Origin: JAEULH01 sp963746275
GTDB lineage: Bacteria; Pseudomonadota; Alphaproteobacteria; Rhodospirillales; Defluviicoccaceae
Direction of reading: 5' to 3'
Assembly (NCBI GenBank): GCA_963746275.1
Contig: CAVVAX010000024.1
Coordinates: 34,889 to 98,888 of the forward strand
Length of the DNA stretch: 64,000 nt
The position numbers and the translations under genes were made by a program. Of the stretch, positions 11,428-20,677 are shown in pieces (position 1 is the first letter of the stretch; each line of letters begins with the position of its first letter). Under the pieces are notes generated by a model. The model was given only the letters and a program-made list of their open reading frames with translations. It had not been told where the DNA came from and did no database searches.

Positions 11428-12306
11428 ATGGCCGAGACCGATAGCGCCGCCCTGCTACGCCAAGCCGTCGAAGCACTCGAGCGCCTGGCGCCGGCGCCCC
11501 CGGCTTGCGCGCCGCTCGATGCGGCCGATGCCTTCGTCTGGCATGCCGAGGGCCGGCTGCAGGCCGTACCCGTGGTCAGCCGGGTCGATCTGTCGCTGCT
11601 GAAGGGCATCGAGGCCCAGACCGCGACCCTCCTCGACAACACCCGGCGGTTCGCCCGCGGCCTGCCGGCCAACAACGCGCTGCTCTGGGGCGCCCGCGGC
11701 ACCGGCAAGAGCTCGCTGGTGAAGGCGGTGCATGCCGCCGTCAACGCCGAGCACGCTGACGAGCCCGCCGGTCAGGGTCTGGGCACGCTGGCGCTGATCG
11801 AGATCCACCGCGAGGACATCGCGACCCTGCCGCGGCTGCTGTCGCTGCTCCGCGCCGGGGCCCGCCGCTCGATCCTGTTCTGCGACGACCTCTCCTTCGA
11901 CGGCCAGGACGCCGCCTACAAGTCGCTGAAGGCGGTGCTGGAGGGCGGCATCGAGGGCCGGCCGGAAACGGTGGTGTTCTACGCCACCTCCAACCGCCGC
12001 CACCTCATGCCCCGCGACATGATCGAGAACGAGCGCTCGTCCGCCATCAATCCGGCCGAGGCGGTGGAGGAGAAGGTGTCGTTATCCGACCGCTTCGGCC
12101 TCTGGCTCGGCTTCCACGCCTGCGACCAGAAGACCTACTTCGAGATCGTCGAAGGCTATGCCCGCCACTTCGGCCTGGAGACCGACCCGGAGCAGTTGCG
12201 CGCCGAAGCCAGTGCTTGGTCCGTCGGCCGCGGCGCCCGCTCCGGCCGGGTCGCCTGGCAGTTCATCCAGGACCTCGCCGGCCGCCTCGGCCGGCCGCTG
12301 CGGTAG
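11428..12306 (+). CDS. DUF815 family AAA ATPase
   Basis: The 292-residue protein has a Walker A motif GARGTGKS at residues 88-95, a Walker B-like ILFCDDLSFD, and the DUF815 hallmarks FYATSNRRHLMPRDM and SDRFGLWLGF. Members are AAA-type ATPases of unknown cellular role that often lie beside yajC, as here. The start is the ATG at 11428. The 185 bp between it and yajC should hold both promoters. I can assign ATP binding but not a substrate. Confidence 0.9.
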   Translation: MAETDSAALLRQAVEALERLAPAPPACAPLDAADAFVWHAEGRLQAVPVVSRVDLSLLKGIEAQTATLLDNTRRFARGLPANNALLWGARGTGKSSLVKAVHAAVNAEHADEPAGQGLGTLALIEIHREDIATLPRLLSLLRAGARRSILFCDDLSFDGQDAAYKSLKAVLEGGIEGRPETVVFYATSNRRHLMPRDMIENERSSAINPAEAVEEKVSLSDRFGLWLGFHACDQKTYFEIVEGYARHFGLETDPEQLRAEASAWSVGRGARSGRVAWQFIQDLAGRLGRPLR

Positions 12307-12348
12307 CTGATGCCATCTCTGATGCCATCTCTTTAGAAGCGCAAAGCG

Positions 12349-12480
12349 CCCTCACCCCGACCCTCTCCCACTTGCGCCTTCGGCGCGCGGGAGAGGGAGC
12401 CGCAGCGTGCCTCCTCACCGCGAAGCGGGACGCCGGGAGAGGGAGACGGGCGCGACGCGGGGTAAGGGTAAGACCGAGGG
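12349..12480. repeat. Palindromic intergenic repeat, copy 2a
   Basis: Just past the DUF815 gene begins a run of CCCTCACCCC/CCCTCTCCC and GGGAGAGGG blocks with short hairpins such as GCGCCTTCGGCGC. It carries the phrase CCGCAGCGTGCCTCCTC, which recurs in copy 2b about 150 bp away. Together with copy 2b and the parS site it fills the 361-bp gap 12307-12667, in which I see no convincing gene. Confidence 0.65.
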
Positions 12481-12507
12481 TAGTGCCGGAGAAAGTTTTC
12501 GCCGTCA

Positions 12508-12523
12508 TGTTTCACGTGAAACA
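12508..12523. other. parS centromere-like site for ParB
   Basis: The sequence TGTTTCACGTGAAACA is a perfect 16-bp palindrome identical to the consensus chromosomal parS site bound by ParB. ParB nucleates here and spreads, and ParA then moves the origin region during chromosome segregation. It lies in non-coding DNA between two repeat copies. parA and parB are not in the window. parS sites usually cluster in the origin-proximal part of the chromosome, so this segment may lie there (inference). Confidence 0.8.
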
Positions 12524-12558
12524 TTTCACGAACACGGCGCCTTCGGCGACGCGCGTGC

Positions 12559-12632
12559 GAGGGGGCCGCAGCGTGCCTCCTCGCCGGCGCAAAGTGGGAG
12601 AGGAAGGGGCCCGCGTGCGGGAGGGTAAGGGC
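12559..12632. repeat. Palindromic intergenic repeat, copy 2b
   Basis: This shorter element starts with GGGGGCCGCAGCGTGCCTCC, shares its CCGCAGCGTGCCTCCTC core with copy 2a, and ends with GGGAGAGG and GGGAGGGTAAGGGC blocks. Position and content suggest a partial second copy of the same repeat on the other side of parS. Confidence 0.5.
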
Positions 12633-12667
12633 AGTGCCAGCGAGACCGCCCGCGCCGCTAAGGCAGG

Positions 12668-13063
12668 CTACTCCGTCGTCTTCCCGTCGAAGTGCTCGTG
12701 GGCGGCGTTGGCCTCGGCGCAGGTCGCATGCACGGTGCCGTCGATGTGCTCGGGCGGGCCATAGATGGTGTAGAGCCGGAGCGGCTCGGAGCCGGTGCTG
12801 ACGACGTTGTGGCGCGCCCCTTGCGGAACGATGATCCCGTCGTCCGCCTTCACCTTGTTGCAGACGCCGTCGATCCAGACCTCGCCCTCGCCGCCCTCGA
12901 TGCGGAAGAACTGGTCGCGGTCGTCGTGGACCTCCTCGCCGATCTCGTCGCCCGGCTGGATCGCCATCAGCACGAGCTGCAGGTTGTGGCCGGTGTAGAG
13001 AACTCGGCGGAAGTCGTCGTTCTCCTCGGTCAGCATCTCGATGTCCCCGACGAAGCCCTTCAT
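12668..13063 (-). CDS. Cupin-domain protein
   Basis: The 131-residue protein is a single cupin barrel: VLMAIQPGDEIGEEVHDDRDQF matches the first metal-binding motif (His/Glu ligands) and IIVPQGARHNVVSTG the second. It resembles small cupins of unknown substrate found widely in proteobacteria. The start is the ATG at 13063, with GGGAGAGG about 10 nt upstream. It ends in an acidic tail. No operon partner is evident, and the enzymatic or binding role cannot be assigned. Confidence 0.85.
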   Translation of the reverse strand: MKGFVGDIEMLTEENDDFRRVLYTGHNLQLVLMAIQPGDEIGEEVHDDRDQFFRIEGGEGEVWIDGVCNKVKADDGIIVPQGARHNVVSTGSEPLRLYTIYGPPEHIDGTVHATCAEANAAHEHFDGKTTE

Positions 13064-13237
13064 GTTTAGTTTTCCTCTCCCTAACCACCGCCCTCGACGG
13101 CGTCGCGAACGTTCGCTCGCTTCTGCCCGCACCAACGGCGCGGCGCAAGCCCCGTTCCGCGGCGGCCGCTCCCCAGTCCTCACCTGTCCAAGGTGAATTG
13201 ACGCCTCCGCGAGCCCTCCTCTACGGTTGCGAGCAAC

Positions 13238-13263
13238 AGCGGGCCGGTTCGAACCGGCCCGCT
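13238..13263 (+). terminator. Perfect 26-bp palindrome upstream of the acyl-CoA dehydrogenase
   Basis: AGCGGGCCGGTTC is followed directly by its exact complement, giving a very stable hairpin, then CTCCTTTC. Read on the plus strand it resembles an intrinsic terminator or attenuator with a poor T-run, 24 bp before the acyl-CoA dehydrogenase start. Its CGGGCCGGT/ACCGGCCCG core recurs in the hairpin at 30039-30066. Confidence 0.4.
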
Positions 13264-13287
13264 CTCCTTTCAGGGAAGAGGCATCGC

Positions 13288-15088
13288 ATGGCCGCCTATC
13301 GCGCTCCGGTGAGCGATATGCGCTTCGTTATCAACGAGCTCGCCGGCTTCGAGAGCGTCCGCGCGCTGATGGACGACGACGGACCTCACGGGCGACCTGG
13401 TCGACGCGATCCTGGAGGAGGCGGACAAGCTCGCCTCCGGCGTGCTGGCGCCGCTGAACGTCGTCGGCGACCGGGAGGGCTGCGTGCTGGAGAACGGCGT
13501 CGTCCGCACCCCCACCGGCTTTCGCGAGGCCTACGCCCAGTTCGTCGAAGGCGGCTGGAACGGCATCCACTTCGCGCCCGAGCACGGCGGCCAGGGCCTG
13601 CCGCGGCTGGTCTCCACCGCGGTTGCGGAGATGTGGACCGGCGCCAACATGGCCTTCGGCCTCTGCCCGATGCTGACCCAAGCGGCGGGCGACGCATTGG
13701 CCCGGCATGGCAGCGACAGCCTCAAAGCCACCTACCTGCCCAAGCTCGTCAGCGGCCAGTGGGCCGGGACGATGAACCTGACCGAGCCGCAGGCCGGCTC
13801 GGACCTGGCGCGGGTGCGCACCCGGGCGGTGCCGGACGGCGAGGGCGCCTACCGCATCACCGGGCAGAAGATCTTCATCACCTTCGGCGACCACGACCTC
13901 ACCGAGAACATCATCCACATGGTCCTGGCCCGGCTGCCGGACGCGCCGGACGGCGTCCACGGCCTGTCGCTGTTCCTGATCCCCAAGTTCCTGGTCCGCG
14001 AGGACGGCAGCCTCGGGCAGCGAAACGACCTCCGCGTCGTCTCCCTGGAGCACAAGCTCGGCATCAACGGCAGCCCGACCGCGGTCATGGCCTACGGCGA
14101 CAACGAGGGCGCGCTGGGCTTCCTCGTCGGCGAGGAGAACCGCGGCCTGGAGCTGATGTTCACGATGATGAACACGGCCCGCCTGGCCGTCGGGCTGGAG
14201 GGCATCGGCATCGCCGAGCGCGCTTATCAGGACGCCAAAGCCTACGCGCTGGAGCGGGTGCAGGGCCGCGCCATCGGCAACGACGACCCCTCGCCGGTGC
14301 CGATCGCGCAGCATCCCGACGTCCAGCGGATGCTGATGTCGATGAAGTCGCAGACCGAAGCCGGGCGGGCGCTGGCCTATGCCGTCGCCGCCGGCAGCGA
14401 CATTGCTGAACGGCACCCGGATGTGGAGGTGCGCCGCCGGCAGCAGCGGATGGTCGATCTGCTCACCCCGGTGGTGAAGGCGTGGTCGACCGACGTCGGC
14501 ATCGAGGTCGCCAGCACCGCCATCCAGGTCTACGGCGGGATGGGCTACATCGAGGAGAGCGGCGTCCCCCAGCATCTTCGCGACGCCCGGATCGCCGCCA
14601 TCTACGAGGGCACCAACGGCATCCAGGCCGCCGACCTCGCCGGGCGCAAGGTCGCGCGCGACGGCGGCGCGGTGGCGGGCGAGCTGATCGCCGAACTTGC
14701 GCGCGGTCGAGGCCGAGCTCGCCGCGGCACGGAGAACGCGCTGGCTCCGATCCGCCGCTGGCTCGGCATCGGCCTCGACGACCTGGCCGCGGCGACCGCG
14801 TGGCTGGTCGAGACGTTCCCCGCGCACCCGCGCCGCGTCGCCGCCGTCGCCGCCCATTACCTGCGGCTGATGGGAATCGTCGCCGGCGGCGGGCTGATGG
14901 CGAAGGCGGCGCTGAAGGCCGCGCGCCATCTCGACGAGGGCCAGGGCGATCCGGGCTTCTGGCAGGCGAAGCTCGTGTCCGCCCGATTCTTCGCCGAAGT
15001 TTTCGTCTCGCGTAGCGGCGCGCTCAGGCTGCTCGTCACCGACGGTTGGGGCGCGCTCGAGGAGTTCGATCCCGAGCGGGACCTGTAG
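13288..15088 (+). CDS. Acyl-CoA dehydrogenase, DmdC-like long form (frameshifted)
   Basis: This flavoenzyme oxidises acyl-CoA thioesters to enoyl-CoA; the approximately 599-residue length and order match the long family that includes 3-methylmercaptopropionyl-CoA dehydrogenase. Visible are MAAYRAPVSDMRFVINEL, the N-terminal FAD-domain segment MNLTEPQAGSDLARVRTRA, KIFITFGDHD, and the C-terminal IQVYGGMGYIEE. After LMDDD at about 13380 the reading must move one base, losing one extra G, to continue DLTGDLVDAILEEADKLAS. A second, compensated shift may affect 14700-14740, where RAVEAELAAAR is readable in another frame. The substrate is not assigned. It starts at the ATG at 13288. Confidence 0.88.
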
Positions 15089-15172
15089 CCGCACCATCCC
15101 TCGGCGCTAATTTTCATTGCCTCAGGCGTCCTGCCGGCTAGGTTCTGGCGCGAGAGAGGGGCCTCGCGCGGA

Positions 15173-17345
15173 ATGCATTCCCTGGCAAGAGCGGTGCGAG
15201 CGATCGGCGCAGCCATGGCCGCGCGTCCCTCGGCCCTCGCCTCGCCCTGTCGGCTGCGGTAGCGGGCGCGGCCGACGCCCCGGCACAGGCAGCGCGCCGC
15301 CGCCGCCCATCGACTTCACCGCCGACCAGGTCACCTACGACAGCGAGCGCGGCATCGTCCGGGCGACCGGCAACGTCGAGGCGGTGCGCCAGGACACCCA
15401 GCTCTTCGCCGAGACCGTCACCTACGACCAGCCCAACGACCTGATGACGGCGACCGGCAACGTCGTCCTCACCCAGCCGTCCGGCGAGAGCCTGTTCGGC
15501 GACCGGATCGAGCTCACCGGCGATCTGAAGTCCGGCATCGTCCAGAACTTCCGCGCCATCCTCAGCGACGGCGCCAGGGTCACCGCCGATCGCGGCCGGC
15601 TGAAGGACGGCAACAGGACCATCGCCCGCGAGGGCACGTACACGCCCTGCGACATCTGCGCCAACAACCCGGCGCGGCCGCCGCTGTGGCAGATCCGCTC
15701 GGCCAAGGTGGTGCACGAGCGCGACAGGCGCATGGTGACCCTCGACGACGCCTGGCTCGAGGTCGGCGGCGTCCCGGTGTTCTACACGCCGTACCTGTCG
15801 ATGCCGGACCCCACCGTGGACCGCAAGACCGGCTTCCTCGTTCCCGGCTTCGGCAGCTCGTCGGATTTCGGCCCGTTCATCCAGACCCCGTTCTTCTGGG
15901 CCCCCTCGGAGACCGAGGACGCGACCATCATCCCGTGGTGGCGGCTGCAGGAGCCGCCGGTGCTCGAGGGCGAATACCGGCGCGAGCTCGAGCACGGCGC
16001 CATCGCCGCCACTGGCAGCCTCACGGGCGATACCGACAAGGCCGTGCGCGGCCATATCTTCGGCGCGGCGCGCTACGACATCGACGAGATGTGGCGCACC
16101 GGTCTCGACCTGAACCGGGCTTCCGACCGCACCTACCTGCGCCGCTACGACTTCAGCAACGAGCAGACGCTGGTGTCGCGCCTCTACGCCGAGGCCTTCA
16201 ACAAGCGCAACTACTTCGTCGCCAACACCTACAGCTTCGACGAGCTGTCGAGCGACATCGACCAGTCGAGCGTCCCGTACGTCCTGCCGCAGATCGACTT
16301 CTACGGCAATTTCGACGGCCCGTTCGCCAGCCGCTTCACCATGCACACCGACGCCGTGTCCCTGCTCCGCGACGACGACCAGGACACCCGCCGGTTGTCG
16401 CAGCGCGTGCAGTGGGACATGCCGGTGCAGGGTGCGATCGGCGATGTCTACACCTTTTCCACCGCGGTGTGGGCGGACGGCTACCACGTCAACGACTTCG
16501 TGCCGCCGGGCGATTCCAGCGGGTTTACCGGCGCCACCGGCCGCGTCTTCCCCCAGGTCGGCGTCGACTGGCGGATGCCGTTCGTCAGGCCCGGCGAGCG
16601 GATCCAGCAGATCGTCCAGCCGCGGGCCGAGTTCATCGCCGCTCCCGACGGCGGCAACCCCGACCGCATCCCCAACGAGGACAGCCAGTCCTTCGAGTTC
16701 GACGAGACCAACCTGTTCGGCTTCGACCGCTTTCCCGGCCTCGACGTCGTCGAGCCGGGGTCGCGCTTCAACTACGGCCTGGAGTGGAACCTGTTCGCCG
16801 ACAACGGCGCCCGCGCCTCTTTCGTGGTCGGGCAGGCCTACCGGTTCAAGCAGAGCGACGTGTTCCCGCGGAACTCGGGGCTCGACGAGAACTTTTCCGA
16901 CTACGTTGCGGCGGTGGACGTCTCGCCCGCGCGCTACTTCGACCTGCTCTACCGGACGCGGGTGGACAAGGACGACTTCTCCCCGCGGCGCCACGAACTC
17001 GGCAGCCGGATCGGCGCAGGCGCCCTCAGCCTGGATACCCGCTACGTCTTCTTCGCCCGCGGCGGCGACGAGTTCAGCACCGGCCGCGAGGAGGTCAGCG
17101 TCGGCCTGACGACGCAGTGGACCCGCTACTGGGCTACCCAGGTCTATGGCATTCGCGATCTCACCGACGGCGGGGTCTGGCGGCGGGCCGGATTCCGGCT
17201 GCTCTACGAGGACGAATGCCTGGAGGCCTCGGCCGAGTTCCGCCGCAAGGATTATCGCGAGGACGACCTCAAGCCCTCCAATGCCTTCATCGTCCGCATC
17301 GGCCTGAAGACGCTTGGCACCTTCGGCGGCGGCTTCAGTCCCTGA
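15173..17345 (+). CDS. lptD: LPS-assembly outer-membrane protein LptD (frameshifts in signal region)
   Basis: LptD, with LptE, inserts lipopolysaccharide into the outer leaflet of the outer membrane. The product of about 724 residues has an OstA-type N-domain (FTADQVTYDSERGIVRATGN, VVLTQPSGESLFGDRIELT), a TPCDICANNPARPPLWQI segment with paired Cys, and a long beta-barrel region with a late Cys (YEDECLEASAEF). The clean frame begins only at the mature N-terminus. From the ATG at 15173 a signal peptide can be read by changing frame twice (near 15227 and 15291): MHSLARAVRAIGAAMAAR, then LGPRLALSAAVAGAADAPAQ, then APPPPIDFTAD. These shifts are probably sequence errors. surA follows. Confidence 0.9.
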
Positions 17346-17490
17346 GGCGGCCGGGAGTCGCCGCCGGGACTCCGCAAGAAGGCCGCCGCCTTTGCCGGTT
17401 GCAACGGCCCGCCTTCATCGCCACCATGCGCCCGTCCCTGATCCGGTAGCCCCCGTTCATGACCGCGTCCCCAGCTTTCGTCATCGCCTC

Positions 17491-18774
17491 ATGCCCGTGA
17501 CCCTGAGCCGCGCCTTTACCGTCGTCGCGGTGGCGCTGGCCGTGGCCCTCGCCGTGTTCGTTCGCCCGGCCGACGCCCAGGTCGGCGACCAGCGCATCGC
17601 CGCCGTCGTTAACGACGACGTGATCTCGGCCCACGACATCCAGACCCGCCTCGCCCTGGTTCTCGCAACCACCAACGTTGAGCCAACGCCGGAGACGCGC
17701 CAGCGGCTGGGGCCGCAGGTGTTGCGCTCGCTGATCGACGACGCGCTGAAACGGCAGGAGGCGAGGCGGCTGAACATCGTCGTGTCCAGCCGCGAGATCG
17801 ACGACGCGATGGAGCGGATCGCCCAGCAGGCGCGCATGTCGCCGGAGCAGCTGACCCAGGTGCTAACCTCGCGGGGCGTGCCGATGTCGACGCTGATCGA
17901 CCAGATCGAGACCGAGATCGGCTGGATCAAGGCGGTCAACCGCGCCGGGCGCGACCAGATCCGCATCGGCGAGGACCAGATCGACGAGGAGCTGGCGCGG
18001 ATCAACGAGAACGCCGGCAACCCCGAGTACCGGGTCGCCGAGATCTTCCTGCCCTTCGATGCCGGCGTGGAAGAGGCGCGGGTGGCCGACCTGGCGCAGC
18101 GGATCGTCGAGCAGATCGCCGGCGGCGCCCGCTTCCCCGACCTCGCCCGCAACTTCTCGCAAGGCGCTTCGGCGGCGGTGGGTGGCGATCTGGGCTGGGT
18201 ACGCAAGGGCCAGCTGCCGACGGAGCTGGATGCGGCGCTGGATCAGCTGGCGCCGGGGCAGCTGTCGGTGCCGATCCGCACCCAGTCCGGCTTCCACATC
18301 CTCGCCATGATCGAGCGGCGCATCTCCGAGGGCGTGGCCGGCGGCGACGCCACCATCGAGCTGACCCAGGCGCACTTCGCCCTGCCGCCGGGAGCCAGCA
18401 TGGAGGAGGCTGCGGCGCAGATGGAGGCGGCACGGGCGGCCACCGCCGGGCTGTCCGGCTGCGAAGCCTTCAACGCGGTCGCCGCGAACACGGGCTCGCC
18501 GTTGTCGGGGCCGCTCGGCGAGGTGCAGCTTCGCCAGCTCCCGCCGGAGCTGCGCCGGGTCGTCCTGCCGCTGCGGGTAGGCGAAGCAAGCCAGCCGATC
18601 CGCGGCGCTGATGGTATCGTTGTGGTCATGGTCTGCCGCCGCGACGAGGCGGCGCCGGGCGACGACGTCCGTGCCCGCATCGAGCAGAGGCTGCGCGAGG
18701 AGCGGGTCAACGCCCTGGCCCAGCGCATCCTCCGGGACCTGCGCCGAAACGCCTTTGTGGACGTGCGCATGTGA
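17491..18774 (+). CDS. surA: Periplasmic chaperone/peptidyl-prolyl isomerase SurA
   Basis: SurA escorts outer-membrane proteins such as LptD through the periplasm. The 427-residue protein has a signal peptide (VVAVALAVALAVFVRPADA), then a SurA N-domain (RIAAVVNDDVISAHDIQTRL through SRGVPMSTLIDQIE). A parvulin domain follows (EYRVAEIFLPF, FPDLARNFSQG, GGDLGWVRKGQLP, TQSGFHILAM), and then a second region with LTQAHFALPPG. I start at the ATG at 17491 because it directly precedes the signal peptide. Its stop overlaps the pdxA GTG start as GTGA. The lptD-surA-pdxA-rsmA order is conserved in proteobacteria. Confidence 0.95.
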   Translation: MPVTLSRAFTVVAVALAVALAVFVRPADAQVGDQRIAAVVNDDVISAHDIQTRLALVLATTNVEPTPETRQRLGPQVLRSLIDDALKRQEARRLNIVVSSREIDDAMERIAQQARMSPEQLTQVLTSRGVPMSTLIDQIETEIGWIKAVNRAGRDQIRIGEDQIDEELARINENAGNPEYRVAEIFLPFDAGVEEARVADLAQRIVEQIAGGARFPDLARNFSQGASAAVGGDLGWVRKGQLPTELDAALDQLAPGQLSVPIRTQSGFHILAMIERRISEGVAGGDATIELTQAHFALPPGASMEEAAAQMEAARAATAGLSGCEAFNAVAANTGSPLSGPLGEVQLRQLPPELRRVVLPLRVGEASQPIRGADGIVVVMVCRRDEAAPGDDVRARIEQRLREERVNALAQRILRDLRRNAFVDVRM

Positions 18775-19782
18775 CCGGCCCGCTGCCGCTGGTCGTGACC
18801 ATGGGCGAGCCGGCGGGGATCGGCGGCGAGATCACGTTGATGGCGTGGCTCCGGCGCGAGGCCGGGCTGCCGCCGTTCTTCGTCATCGACGACGCTGATC
18901 GGCTGGAGCGGCTTGCCTCCTCGCTGGGCCTGCCCGTGCCGATCCAGAGGCTCCGGTCGCCCGCGGACGCCGCGTCCGTCTTCGCCGAGGCCCTGCCGGT
19001 GCTGCATCGTCCGCTCGCCGCGACGGCGGTAGCCGGCCGGCTCGATCCGGCGAATGCGGCCTCCGTGATTGCGGCCATCGAGGAGGCGGTCAGCCTGGTG
19101 CGAAGCCGGCGAGGCGTCCGCCGTGGTGACCAACCCGATCCACAAGAAGGCGCTCTATGCCGCGGGCTTCGCCTTTCCCGGCCATACCGAGTTCCTGGCG
19201 GCGCTTGCCGGCAGCGGGGTCCGGCCGGTGATGATGCTGGCGATCCCTGGCCTTCGGGTCGTCCCGGTCACCGTGCACCTCCCTCTCTGCGAGGCCATCG
19301 CCTCGCTCGGTACAGACATGATCGTCGCTACGGCCGAAGCCGTGGACGCGGCTTTGCGGCGGGACTTCGCTATTGCTCGGCCGCGGCTCAAGGTGGCTGG
19401 CCTCAACCCCCACGCCGGCGAGGAAGGTTCGTTGGGCGATGAGGACGTGCGCCTCGTCGCCCCCGCCGTTGCGGCGCTGCAGGCGGCCGGCATCGATGCC
19501 GAGGGGCCGGTGCCGCCCGATGCCCTGTTCACGCCGCGCGCCCGGGCGGGTTATGACGCCGCGGTCTGCCTGTACCACGACCAGGCGCTGATCCCGCTAA
19601 AGGCGCTCGACGTCGATCATGGGGTTAACATCACCCTCGGCCTGCCGTTCGTCCGCACCTCGCCCGACCACGGCACGGCGCTCGACATTGCCGGCACCGG
19701 CGTCGCCAGCCCGACCAGTTTGATGGCAGCGCTGACCACTGCCGCAGAGCTTGCGCGCAACCGGGCGGCGACCTCACCATGA
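18771..19782 (+). CDS. pdxA: 4-hydroxythreonine-4-phosphate dehydrogenase PdxA (frameshifted)
   Basis: PdxA performs the NAD-dependent oxidation of 4-phosphohydroxy-L-threonine in pyridoxal phosphate synthesis. The N-terminal half reads VTGPLPLVVTMGEPAGIGGE; the C-terminal half continues in another frame with VVTNPIHKKAL, FPGHTEFLA, VAGLNPHAGEEGSLGDED and CLYHDQALIPLKAL. The shift is at about 19102 (LVR to AGEASAVVTNP) and is repaired by removing one A, giving about 336 residues, the usual length. The GTG start overlaps the surA stop; the stop TGA overlaps an ATG at 19779, part of a small tandem duplication. Confidence 0.93.
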
Positions 19783-19818
19783 GCGAAGCGGCGAGCTCAC
19801 CATGAGCGAAGCGGCGAT
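19773..19818 (+). repeat. 23-bp tandem duplication spanning the rsmA start
   Basis: Two adjacent copies of CTCACCATGAGCGAAGCGG plus four further bases occupy 19773-19795 and 19796-19818, identical except for the last base. Each copy carries ATGAGCGAAGCGGCG. The first ATG overlaps the pdxA stop; the second is the rsmA start. Because 23 is not a multiple of three, the first copy opens a different frame, described separately. Confidence 0.9.
19779..19805 (+). CDS. Possible 8-codon minicistron between pdxA and rsmA
   Basis: The ATG in the first copy of the tandem duplication reads MSEAASSP and then TGA at 19803-19805. Its start overlaps the pdxA stop as ATGA and its stop overlaps the rsmA start as ATGA, giving a chain pdxA, mini-ORF, rsmA. 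It may be only a by-product of the duplication, but it could pass terminating ribosomes on to rsmA. No homologue can be claimed for so short a peptide. Confidence 0.35.
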   Translation: MSEAASSP

Positions 19819-20677
19819 GACAGCGGCGCTGCCGCCGCTTCGCGACGTCATTCGCCGCCACGGCCTGGATGCCCGAAGGTCCCTCGGCCAGCACTTCCTC
19901 CTCGACCAGAACCTTACCGACCGAGTGGTCCGCGCTGCGGGCCCGCTTGCCGGCGTCAGCGTCATCGAGATCGGCCCGGGGCCGGGCGGGCTCACCCGCA
20001 GCCTGCTCGCCGCCGGGCCGGCGAAGGTCGTCGCCATCGAGAAGGACGCACGCTGCGCCGCCGCCATCCGCGAGCTGGCCGAGGTGTTCCCGGATCGCCT
20101 CGAGATCGTCGAGGCCGATGCCCTCGCCCTCGATGTCCGCGCGCTTGCGCCTTCGCCGCGCAAGGTCATAGCCAACCTGCCGTACAACATCGCCGCGCCG
20201 CTGCTCATCGGCTGGCTGCGGAACGCCCGCGACTTTGCCGGCTTCACCCTGATGCTGCAGCGGGAGGTGGCGCAGCGGCTCGCGGCCACGCCCGGCGGCG
20301 GCGCCTACGGCAGGCTCACCGTCCTCGTCCAGTGGCTGTGCAGCGTCGAGTACCAGTTCGCGGTCGATCGCCGCGCCTTCGTCCCGCCGCCGCGGGTTAC
20401 CTCCGCCGTCGTCAACCTGACCCCCCGCCCGGAGCCGCTTGCACGCGCGGAGTGGCGGGCGCTGGAGACGGTGACCAAGGCCGCCTTCGGCCAGCGGCGG
20501 AAGATGCTGCGGAGCTCGCTGCGGTCGCTTGGCATCGACGCGGCCGAGGCCGGCATCCAGCCGACCCGCCGCGCCGAGGAACTCTCGGTCGAGGAGTTCT
20601 GCGCGCTTGCGCGCCTCCACGCCGCATCGGGCGGAAGGAGCCGCACTGAGCAATCGCCGGCCGGTATCGGCTCATGA
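19802..20677 (+). CDS. rsmA: 16S rRNA (adenine1518/1519-N6)-dimethyltransferase RsmA (KsgA)
   Basis: RsmA dimethylates two adjacent adenines near the 3' end of 16S rRNA late in small-subunit maturation. The 291-residue product shows LGQHFLLDQNLTDRVV near residue 28, the SAM-binding VIEIGPGPGGLTRSLLA, the acidic EKDARCAAAI, the catalytic NLPYNIAAPLLI, and FVPPPRVTSAVV followed by AAFGQRRKMLRSSL. It begins at the second ATG of the tandem duplication (19802). Its stop overlaps the next start as ATGA. Confidence 0.96.
   Translation: MSEAAMTAALPPLRDVIRRHGLDARRSLGQHFLLDQNLTDRVVRAAGPLAGVSVIEIGPGPGGLTRSLLAAGPAKVVAIEKDARCAAAIRELAEVFPDRLEIVEADALALDVRALAPSPRKVIANLPYNIAAPLLIGWLRNARDFAGFTLMLQREVAQRLAATPGGGAYGRLTVLVQWLCSVEYQFAVDRRAFVPPPRVTSAVVNLTPRPEPLARAEWRALETVTKAAFGQRRKMLRSSLRSLGIDAAEAGIQPTRRAEELSVEEFCALARLHAASGGRSRTEQSPAGIGS

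Noticed and set aside
12333..13148. Long minus-strand frame through the parS and repeat region
   Set aside because: It is Arg/Pro-rich, runs through palindromic repeats and overlaps the cupin gene in another frame; no family features.
13238..13263. GGTTCGAACC resembling a tRNA T-arm
   Set aside because: The sequence is a perfect palindrome with no 7-nt T-loop geometry, and no D-arm, anticodon arm or acceptor stem can be built around it.
13331..15097. Long minus-strand frame opposite the acyl-CoA dehydrogenase
   Set aside because: Its composition (Asp/Gly/Val/His-rich without motifs) is typical of antisense frames; the sense strand encodes a conserved enzyme.
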